A stretch of 60,594 bases of DNA from Clostridia bacterium (lineage in GTDB: Bacteria > Bacillota > Clostridia > Christensenellales > Borkfalkiaceae): the NCBI GenBank assembly GCA_017457215.1, contig JAFTHU010000002.1, forward strand, positions 1 through 60,594. Reading direction: 5' to 3'. The notes beneath the pieces were generated by a model. It had not been told where the DNA came from, made no database searches, and saw only the letters and a list, made by a program, of their open reading frames with translations. Below, one piece after another: positions 50,023 to 60,594 of the stretch. The translations under genes were made by a program, and so were the position numbers. Position 1 is the stretch's first letter. The number at the start of each line of letters is the position of its first letter.

Positions 50023-50238
50023 TCATAGTTCTTCTTTTTCATATTCAACCAAATCGTCCAAAGTAAGATCAAAAATATCCGCAAGTTTACAAAGTGTGTA
50101 AATATCGGGGGTGCTATATCCGTTTTCATAATTGGAAATTAAGCTCTTTTTTCCGTGTAATTTCTCCGCAAGCTGTCCTTGCGTTAGACCGAGTTGCTTT
50201 CTGTAAAATTTTATATTTTCCGCTATTTTCGTTTTCAT
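50023..50238 (-). CDS. Xre-family HTH regulator controlling LRR lipoprotein 2
   Basis: A 71-residue single HTH: LTQGQLAEKLHGKKSLISNYENG is the DNA-binding unit, followed by YTLCKLADIFDLTLDDLVEYE. I start it at ATG 50238; a TTG four codons earlier is possible. It is divergent from the lipoprotein at 50328. The 90-base spacer holds two TACAA-N5-TTGTA repeats, one inside the lipoprotein promoter, so it should repress that gene and probably itself. No ribosome site is visible at the start, which suggests a short or absent leader. Confidence 0.8.
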   Translation of the reverse strand: MKTKIAENIKFYRKQLGLTQGQLAEKLHGKKSLISNYENGYSTPDIYTLCKLADIFDLTLDDLVEYEKEEL

Positions 50239-50243
50239 ATCTA

Positions 50244-50298
50244 TTGACAAAAGTACAACTTTCTTGTATAATTATGTGTAAATTACAAGATAATTGTA
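50244..50298 (+). promoter_or_regulatory. Promoter of LRR lipoprotein 2 with two Xre operators
   Basis: TTGACA at 50244-50249, a 17-nt spacer, TATAAT at 50267-50272. TACAA-CTTTC-TTGTA at 50254-50268 fills the spacer, and TACAA-GATAA-TTGTA at 50284-50298 lies downstream. The centres are 30 bases apart, about three helical turns, allowing cooperative binding. Confidence 0.8.
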
Positions 50299-50327
50299 CT
50301 ATATAGTGATAGAAATAAGGAGACATT

Positions 50328-51920
50328 ATGAAAAGAAAGTGGTTAAGAGTGTTGATGGCTTTGTCGTGTTTTGTATTGACGGTGGGGGTTGTCGCTTGCG
50401 GAAGCAAGGATGAGGGCGAGATTAGCTCTTCTGGGATTTCGGTGTCATCTTTGGAGCAAACTTCTTCGTCAGAAACGGTGAGCGGGGAAGAAAGTTCGTT
50501 GGCGGGCGTAGAATCTTCGTCAGAAACGGTAAGCGGGGAAGAAAGTTCGTCGGAAAGCGCAGAAACTTCGTCGGAAGAGGTGAGCAGTGAGGAAAGTTCG
50601 TCGGAAAGCGCAGAAACTTCGTCGGAAGAGGTGAGCAGTGAGGAAAGTTCTTCCGACGAGGGAAAGTACCCCGAAGATTATTATACGGATGGGTTGGTAT
50701 TTACTTTGGATAACGGCGTCTATTTGGTAACGGATTACACAGGGAAGGAAAAGGAAGTGGTTGTTCCGTCCGTATACAACGGCAAGCCGGTAACGAGTAT
50801 TTTTCAGGCGTTTCAGGGTTGTAGCACTTTAACAAGCGTAACAATAGGAAAGGGCGTAACGCGTATTGCTGAAAGAGCCTTTGCTTCATGTTATAGTTTG
50901 ACGGAAGTAGTAATACCCGACAGTGTAACGAGCATTGGTGAGTATGCGTTCTATGCCTGTAGTAACTTAACGGAGATTGTAATTCCCGATAGCGTAACGA
51001 ATATTCACTATAAAGCATTTCTAAATTCTAATAACCTGCAATACACTGTAGACGGAAATTTAAAATATTTAGGTAACAGCAATAATCCGTATTTGTATTT
51101 AGCGGGCGTAACGGCAACGGATATTACGACGGCCATTATTCATGAAAATTGCAAATTGATTCCTAAAAAAGCGTTCGCTTCATGTTATAGTTTGACGGAA
51201 GTAGTAATACCCGACAGTGTAACGAGCATTGGTGAGTATGCGTTCTATGATTGTGAAAATTTAAAGTACAATGAAGACGGGAATTTAAAATATTTAGGTA
51301 ACAGCAATAATCCCTATTTATATTTAGCTGGTGTAAAAACAACGGATATTACAGCCGCTACCATTAATAAATTCTGTAAATTGATTGGGGATTCTGTGTT
51401 CCTTGAATGCGGTAGTTTAACGGAAGTGGTAATCCCTGAAAGCGTAAAGAGTATTGGAGCGCTTGCGTTCTATAATTGCAGCAGCTTAACGGGCGTATAC
51501 ATAACGGACGTAGCGGCTTGGTGTAATATATCGTTTGGTGATAGTTCTGCAAATCCCCTGCGTTATGGAAAAATGTATGTAAAAGGTGAATTGATAAGTA
51601 AGCTTATCATTCCTGACGGCGTAACGGGGATTGGTGATGATGCGTTCGCGTATTGCAAAAGTTTAACGGAGGTAGTGATACCCAACAGCGTAACGAGTAT
51701 CGGCAATGAAGCATTCTATGGTTGCAGCAATTTAACGAGTGTAACGATAGGAAATGGGGTAACGAATATTGGCGATAAGGCGTTCTCTTCTTGCAGTAGT
51801 TTAACGGCAATTACCTTTGAGGGCACGGTAAAAGAATGGACGGCAATGAACGTCAATACGGATTGGAATAACTGCCCTGCGACGGAAATTATATGCAAAG
51901 ACGAAACGGTAACATTATAA
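50328..51920 (+). CDS. BspA-like LRR lipoprotein 2
   Basis: A 530-residue surface lipoprotein. The signal ends VVAC (Cys near 24). A Ser/Glu-rich linker to about 115 includes a perfect 51-bp tandem repeat, and KYPEDYYTDGL leads into LRR_5/BspA repeats such as LTEVVIPDSVTSIGEYAF. A block of about 98 residues is duplicated in tandem, with DNA near-identical from 50881 and 51175. A GTVKEWTAM unit closes the protein as in the lipoprotein at 33656. The ribosome site is AAGGAG. It is controlled by the divergent Xre. The role is probably surface binding, with the ligand unknown. Confidence 0.9.
   Translation: MKRKWLRVLMALSCFVLTVGVVACGSKDEGEISSSGISVSSLEQTSSSETVSGEESSLAGVESSSETVSGEESSSESAETSSEEVSSEESSSESAETSSEEVSSEESSSDEGKYPEDYYTDGLVFTLDNGVYLVTDYTGKEKEVVVPSVYNGKPVTSIFQAFQGCSTLTSVTIGKGVTRIAERAFASCYSLTEVVIPDSVTSIGEYAFYACSNLTEIVIPDSVTNIHYKAFLNSNNLQYTVDGNLKYLGNSNNPYLYLAGVTATDITTAIIHENCKLIPKKAFASCYSLTEVVIPDSVTSIGEYAFYDCENLKYNEDGNLKYLGNSNNPYLYLAGVKTTDITAATINKFCKLIGDSVFLECGSLTEVVIPESVKSIGALAFYNCSSLTGVYITDVAAWCNISFGDSSANPLRYGKMYVKGELISKLIIPDGVTGIGDDAFAYCKSLTEVVIPNSVTSIGNEAFYGCSNLTSVTIGNGVTNIGDKAFSSCSSLTAITFEGTVKEWTAMNVNTDWNNCPATEIICKDETVTL
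50544..50645 (+). repeat. Two perfect 51-bp tandem units in the lipoprotein linker
   Basis: Units start at 50544 and 50595, each encoding 17 linker residues (SSSESAETSSEEVSSEE), and a third begins at 50646 but diverges. The length is a multiple of three, so copy change keeps the frame. Confidence 0.9.
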
Positions 51921-51940
51921 TTTCAATTCAATAAAATCAA

Positions 51941-51972
51941 AAAATCCGCGTGGAGAATTCTGCGCGGTTTTC
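51941..51972 (+). terminator. Terminator of LRR lipoprotein 2
   Basis: Stem CCGCG/CGCGG with a 12-base loop, A-run before and TTTT after. Confidence 0.65.
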
Positions 51973-52006
51973 CTTTTAAAAGGCGAAAATTCGACCCAAA
52001 ATGGGC

Positions 52007-52035
52007 TTGCAAAAATTCCCCTTGTATGTTATAAT
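52007..52035 (+). promoter_or_regulatory. Promoter of pcrA-ligA
   Basis: TTGCAA at 52007-52012, a 17-nt spacer, TATAAT at 52030-52035. The expected start site is only a few bases before the pcrA ATG. Confidence 0.7.
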
Positions 52036-52044
52036 AATACCGTT

Positions 52045-56416
<4,372 letters not shown>

Positions 56417-56420
56417 TGAG

Positions 56421-56454
56421 AAAAAATGCGGGGGTAAAAAGTCCCGCATTTTTT
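56421..56454 (+). terminator. Terminator of pcrA-ligA
   Basis: An 11-position stem AAAAATGCGGG/CCCGCATTTTT with a T run. Confidence 0.85.
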
Positions 56455-56475
56455 GAATAAAAAACAGTAAAACCG

Positions 56476-56504
56476 TTGACAAAATATAGAAAGAGATATA
56501 TAAT
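56476..56504 (+). promoter_or_regulatory. Promoter of repeat lipoprotein A
   Basis: TTGACA at 56476-56481, a 17-nt spacer, TATAAT at 56499-56504. Confidence 0.8.
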
Positions 56505-56537
56505 GAAAGAAGAAAAAAGTCAAAAAAGGAGGCTTTT

Positions 56538-59500
56538 ATGAAAAATTGGAAAAAGACAGCGGCGCTTATCATGGCTTTGGGTATGACGACGTTGGGTTTG
56601 GCTGCCTGTGAATTGGGCGGAAACGACAGCTCTAGTTCGGGAAGAAACAGTATTCCTGAATATAGTTTCCCTGAAAGCATTGACCCCGAGTGGAGCATGC
56701 CCGAATGGAGCACACCCGAAGATAGCGACAACGTAGAATCGAGCGCGAACGGCGGCGAAGAGAGCGTAGGTGGCGGAGAAATCGGCGGTGGCGATAAGGA
56801 AGAATCGTCTGGCAGTGAAAAACCGTCCACGAGCAGCAGCGAAGAAATCGGCGGCGACGATAAAGAAGAATCATCTGGCAGCGAAAAACCGTCCACGAGC
56901 AGCAGCGAAGAAATCGGCGGTGGCGATAAGGAAGAATCGTCGAGCAGCGAAAAACCGTCCACGAGCAGTAGCGAAGAAATCGGCGGTGGCGATAAGGAAG
57001 AATCGTCTAGCAGTGAAAGACCGTCCACGAGCGAAGAAAAGCCCTCGGATAGCAGCAGCGAAGAAATCGGCGACGACGAGGGGCTTGAAGAATGGAATGC
57101 GCTTTGGGAAGATCTTTGCGCGGCGGATAATCTTATCGTATACACGACGATGAAAGAAGACTCCGAAACGGGTGAAGCTACGGTAACGATTGCCGACGGT
57201 AAATATTACGAAGTAGTAACCGAAGACGGCGAAACGTACTACGGATACAAAGGCGAAGTAGACGGAAAATCTTACGAATGGATTTCGTATGACGGTGAAA
57301 CTTGGGAATGCGAACAAATTTATAAAAACCCCAGCGATTACGCAACGGGTGCTATTTTGTTTAACAGCTTGGGGAAAATGCTGGATTATTCCAAGGCGAC
57401 CTATGATGAAAAAACGGGCGAATACATTGTTTCCTTGATGGAAACGATGGAAATTCATGTTTTGGTGAAAAACGGCAAAGTCAGCTATATTGAAATGATC
57501 GATCCTACCAGCGACAGCCTTGCGATTACGTACGAAATTACATACGGTAACGCAGTGGTTGGCGAATTGCCCGAACTGCCCGCAGAAGAAATTGTTATCG
57601 GCGAACAGGTTAACGCCGCAGGTTGGGAACAGGCGATTGAAAATACCTATGCGCAAACGAATTTCACCGTAGCGATATCGGCGTATATGGAAGCGGACGG
57701 CGTTACAATGACGGCGGAATTGTTACAATGCGTAGAAAATAATAAATATTACGAGTATGATAAGCAGGCGCGCTATCAAGGTAATATGGGGCAGGTAAGC
57801 GAATCCCACTATTACTACGGCGAAGTAGACGGCAAATATTACGAATGGTTTGGTTACGGCGGTGATTATTGGGAATGCCAACAAACCGAAGAACAGGAAT
57901 ATACGTTTGAAACTGTTGTAGGGGATTTTTCTTACTTTGAGTTTGAAGCAGCCAAATTTGACGCGAAACTCGGCGCGTATATATTCGCGGAAGACGGTGT
58001 TACTACCGAATTCAAAATTGTAGGCGGCTTGGTGTATTCGATAACGATGTCGGACGGCACCGCGGAAGAATCGGTTACGTTCACCTTTGGTGAAACGGTG
58101 GTAAATCTGCCCCCCGTAACCGAGAACGGAGAATACCCCGGCAACGATGATAATGAGAAGCCTGTAGAGCCGATGGGTGAAATTACCGAAGACGAATGGT
58201 ATGAAATTTTGGAAAATACTTATGCGCAAACGCATTTTACGGTAGAAGCAGAACAAACCCTTGTTGCTGAAGGTATGAAAGGCGAAGTTAGGGCGAATGT
58301 TTGTATTTCAGAGGGCAAAGCGTATTATAGCGCTATACAATCGGCAAACGGCGAAAAGATGAAAATAGAATCTTACCTCGGCAGGGGCGAAGACGGCGTT
58401 ATGTATCTTTGGTATGACGAAGATGGCACAGGTTTTGAGGTGGAAGAGGCGCATTTAACGGAAGAATACACAACGGGTTATGGTATTTTCGGGTATTACT
58501 TGGATGTGTTGAATTTTGCGTCCGTGGTGGAAAACAACAATGGCGTATTGGTGTTTGAAACAGACGAATGGATGATGACGATTACGGTTGAAAATTGGCT
58601 GATTACCGTTATTTCCGTGGATAATTACGACCCGTATAACGAATACGATTCGAATCTTGAAAGTTTCTATATTTGTTACAACAATGTTTGGGATATCGTT
58701 TTACCTGGTTTAAATGGCGATTATGACCCCGATACGCCCGTTTTTCCTGATACTCCCACCTATCCCATAACGCCCGACGTTGATTTTTCCGGTGTCGACG
58801 AAAAACTTGGCGTATATATCGTTGGGGAAGTGGTAAGTGAAGCGGAATTTAAAAAGGCAATTGAAAACACCTATGCATCTACGAATTTCACGGTAACGGA
58901 ATACGCGGATTACGGCGATATGGTAGTTAAGGCGATTGGTGATTATGCGGACGCTAAGTCGTTTATGATTGCGCAAATGAACGGGGTTGAGGAAGACGGC
59001 GCGCTGATTTGTTACGGTTACCAATATAATTATATGGGCAGAGTTGACGGCATAGATTATATGTGGAGTTCGGTAGACAATACCAATTTCGAATGTCAGG
59101 TAAAACCCGACTATATACCCGATTATACCAGCGGCAAATACTTTGCGCAGTTTTTCGACATATTAGATTACACACAATGCGTTTACAATAAGGCTGCCAG
59201 CGCATACGTCATGACGGCGCCAGACGGAGAAATGGTTGCCGTGAAAATTGTGGACGGTTATGTTGCGGCGTATGCATATGGTAATTCTTATGAAGAAGAA
59301 AACGGTGAATTGGTTTTCAATGAGGAGATTTTCGTGTTTACCTATGGTGACGCAAGCGTTGGCGAATTGCCTAAGGTCAATATCAATCAAAACGACCCGA
59401 TAGGGGAAATCACCGAAGAACAATGGTATGAAATTTTGGAAAATACCTATGCGCAGACGAATTTCACCGTAAACGTTGAACAATACGTTGTGGAAGACGG

Positions 59501-60008
59501 ACAAGAATTATATATTGGCGGCTTTGCGGAAATTGCAGGTGGCAGAGCGGTTTGTAAATCTTGGGGCGACGAAGGCAACTTTATTGCCTTTTTCGGTAGA
59601 AACGAAGAGGGCACAATGTGTCTTTGGGCGAGCGAAAGTGGCGCAGAATATGAAGTGGAAGAAACGTCTTTGACGGAAGAATATGCGACGGGATACGGCA
59701 TTTTCGGGTATTATTTAGAAGCGTTGGATTTTGCGTACATACAAAAAAATAATAACGGTTATTTGCAGTTCTGTACGGATGCGTGGATGATGGAGGTTTC
59801 TATACAAGACGGTTTGATTGTGTCAATCTACGTAAACGGTTACGACCCCGATGGCGCGTACGATGGGCAAAATGAAGAGCATTTTATCATTTTCTATGGA
59901 GAAGCGAGCTCCATTACGTTGCCCTATGAACAAAATAACGTAGGTGGCGAAATTGTTGGCGGTGATGAAGTCATCATAGACAAAAATGAAATGATTACAA
60001 TGTCGTAA
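56538..60008 (+). CDS. Large repeat lipoprotein A
   Basis: A 1156-residue surface lipoprotein. The signal peptide ends LAAC (C24). An acidic Ser/Glu/Gly linker to about 180 contains four units of about 22 residues (EEIGGGDKEESSGSEKPSTS). Five diverged domains of roughly 190 residues follow, starting near 182, 362, 551, 768 and 960, each opening with W/F-x3-IENTYAQTNFTV-like sequence and holding a Y-x-G-x-V/R-D/E-G-x-x-Y/M-x-W core. Domains 3 and 5 are closest. I know no named family for them; a beta-rich LolA/LppX-like binding fold is possible. The ribosome site is AGGAGG. A paralog lies directly downstream. Confidence 0.85.
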   Translation: MKNWKKTAALIMALGMTTLGLAACELGGNDSSSSGRNSIPEYSFPESIDPEWSMPEWSTPEDSDNVESSANGGEESVGGGEIGGGDKEESSGSEKPSTSSSEEIGGDDKEESSGSEKPSTSSSEEIGGGDKEESSSSEKPSTSSSEEIGGGDKEESSSSERPSTSEEKPSDSSSEEIGDDEGLEEWNALWEDLCAADNLIVYTTMKEDSETGEATVTIADGKYYEVVTEDGETYYGYKGEVDGKSYEWISYDGETWECEQIYKNPSDYATGAILFNSLGKMLDYSKATYDEKTGEYIVSLMETMEIHVLVKNGKVSYIEMIDPTSDSLAITYEITYGNAVVGELPELPAEEIVIGEQVNAAGWEQAIENTYAQTNFTVAISAYMEADGVTMTAELLQCVENNKYYEYDKQARYQGNMGQVSESHYYYGEVDGKYYEWFGYGGDYWECQQTEEQEYTFETVVGDFSYFEFEAAKFDAKLGAYIFAEDGVTTEFKIVGGLVYSITMSDGTAEESVTFTFGETVVNLPPVTENGEYPGNDDNEKPVEPMGEITEDEWYEILENTYAQTHFTVEAEQTLVAEGMKGEVRANVCISEGKAYYSAIQSANGEKMKIESYLGRGEDGVMYLWYDEDGTGFEVEEAHLTEEYTTGYGIFGYYLDVLNFASVVENNNGVLVFETDEWMMTITVENWLITVISVDNYDPYNEYDSNLESFYICYNNVWDIVLPGLNGDYDPDTPVFPDTPTYPITPDVDFSGVDEKLGVYIVGEVVSEAEFKKAIENTYASTNFTVTEYADYGDMVVKAIGDYADAKSFMIAQMNGVEEDGALICYGYQYNYMGRVDGIDYMWSSVDNTNFECQVKPDYIPDYTSGKYFAQFFDILDYTQCVYNKAASAYVMTAPDGEMVAVKIVDGYVAAYAYGNSYEEENGELVFNEEIFVFTYGDASVGELPKVNINQNDPIGEITEEQWYEILENTYAQTNFTVNVEQYVVEDGQELYIGGFAEIAGGRAVCKSWGDEGNFIAFFGRNEEGTMCLWASESGAEYEVEETSLTEEYATGYGIFGYYLEALDFAYIQKNNNGYLQFCTDAWMMEVSIQDGLIVSIYVNGYDPDGAYDGQNEEHFIIFYGEASSITLPYEQNNVGGEIVGGDEVIIDKNEMITMS
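56774..57063 (+). repeat. Tandem 66-bp linker repeats in lipoprotein A
   Basis: Four imperfect units encode the acidic Ser-rich linker. The DNA is highly similar between units, so length variation between strains is likely. Confidence 0.8.
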
Positions 60009-60023
60009 TCGCAAATAAAATAA

Positions 60024-60053
60024 AAAACGGGGCGTAGACGCTCCGTTTTTTTA
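60024..60053 (+). terminator. Terminator of lipoprotein A
   Basis: Stem AAAACGG-GGCG/CGCT-CCGTTTT with a TAGA loop and a T run. Confidence 0.75.
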
Positions 60054-60062
60054 TTTTACCCC

Positions 60063-60091
60063 TTGACAAAAGAAAACGGCGGGTGTATAAT
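60063..60091 (+). promoter_or_regulatory. Promoter of lipoprotein B
   Basis: TTGACA at 60063-60068, a 17-nt spacer, TATAAT at 60086-60091. Same style as the promoter at 56476. Confidence 0.8.
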
Positions 60092-60136
60092 GATAGTAAT
60101 ATATCCCTTAACAAAGGGAAAAAAGGAGAAAAAACT

Positions 60137-60594
60137 ATGAAGATGTGGAAAAAGACGATGGCGCTTGTTATGGCGTTTGGTATGACGTTTGCTACGGTGG
60201 CTTGCGGCGGTGGTGACGACGGCGGTAATGGCGGTGTGCCCGGCGAAGACGTAAAGGGTGAAGCGGCGGCAACGCAAGAAGATTGGAATGCGGCTTGGGA
60301 AGCTACCCTTTCGGCAACCAACTTTACGATGGATTTTGTAAAAACGTACAGCGAAGTTGGCGAGGGCTCTCACGATTGGCGCGAATCGGAAGAAGAGGGC
60401 TTTATTAAGGTCGCAGACGGCAAACAATGGTCGAAATATGACTATTCGGATGTTTGGGATTACAGCGAGTACGAAGCCGACGATAAAGGCGAAGAAACGG
60501 GCGTATGGGAAGAATATTACGGCACGATAGACGGCGTTGCGTACCGTTGGTTTTATGAAGAAAACAAGTGGAATAAGGTCGAGTCGGGGGAGGA
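60137..60594 (+). CDS. Repeat lipoprotein B (3' end outside window)
   Basis: Partial: at least 152 codons, open to the window end. The signal peptide MWKKTMALVMAFGMTFATVAC has lipobox TVAC, and a short Gly/Asp linker follows. The first domain, EDWNAAWEATLSATNFT...YYGTIDGVAYRWFYEENKW, matches the repeat domain of the upstream lipoprotein. The ribosome site is AAGGAG. It is a tandem paralog with its own promoter, so expression can differ from its neighbour. Confidence 0.85.
   Translation, partial: MKMWKKTMALVMAFGMTFATVACGGGDDGGNGGVPGEDVKGEAAATQEDWNAAWEATLSATNFTMDFVKTYSEVGEGSHDWRESEEEGFIKVADGKQWSKYDYSDVWDYSEYEADDKGEETGVWEEYYGTIDGVAYRWFYEENKWNKVESGE

Noticed and set aside
56632-57145. Long minus-strand frames over the lipoprotein linker
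   Set aside because: They arise from the repetitive codons of the plus-strand linker and have no start signals.

Overview
The window looks like a contig from an uncultured anaerobic low-to-mid-GC Firmicute (Clostridia; Christensenellales-like is a guess from gene style only). The evidence is consensus TTGACA-N17-TATAAT promoters, strong Shine-Dalgarno sequences, desulfoferrodoxin and rubredoxin-type redox proteins, a DUF1385-PrmC fusion next to prfA, a DUF5685/J-like pair, and many Ser/Glu-rich lipoproteins.

Positions 1-21746 are accessory DNA, probably an integrated element whose left end lies outside the window. From 109 to 14152 there is one uninterrupted plus-strand defence run behind a single clear promoter: a small Xre regulator, a PD-(D/E)XK/DUF5655 protein, type I restriction genes hsdR-hsdM-hsdS, a RecF/Septu-like AAA ATPase with an HNH nuclease, and then three tightly linked genes. 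Those three encode a C5-cytosine methyltransferase, a protein carrying both a MORC/Hsp90-like ATPase and a histidine-kinase-like ATPase, and a receiver-domain protein whose C-terminus carries an R-X4-H motif as in HEPN ribonucleases. I regard this last trio as the most interesting candidate system here. It is followed by a terminator, a convergent HEPN-like gene, and about 1 kb of non-coding DNA with up to three short terminator-ended transcripts. The mobile backbone at 16008-21397 holds a RusA-like hypothetical gene, an unrecognised gene, a VirD4/TraG coupling protein and a tyrosine recombinase. It ends at a tRNA-Leu gene beside a stranded 5' half of a second tRNA-Leu. No relaxase was recognised.

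Positions 21843-60594 are chromosomal: tRNA-Cys/Gly/Val; a SecB-like chaperone; a divergent Xre/membrane-protein pair; trpB2, yfcE and a zinc-less MDR; rpmE; DUF1385-prmC and prfA; a LysR regulator; an aminotransferase; thrC; DUF5685/J-like genes; an RNA methyltransferase; a DUF4886 gene; and a divergent glutaminase-like/AraC pair. Then come a highly structured 275-nt RNA candidate with its own terminator (44461-44735), a pseudouridine synthase, luxS, an oxygen/redox defence cluster (nitroreductase, BFD-type ferredoxin, desulfoferrodoxin, flavin reductase-rubredoxin), rpsU, an Xre-controlled BspA-like LRR lipoprotein, pcrA-ligA, and two paralogous repeat lipoproteins, the last cut by the window end.

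All calls come from reading the sequence and known family motifs. No database search was possible, so residue-level statements are observations and functions are inferences.
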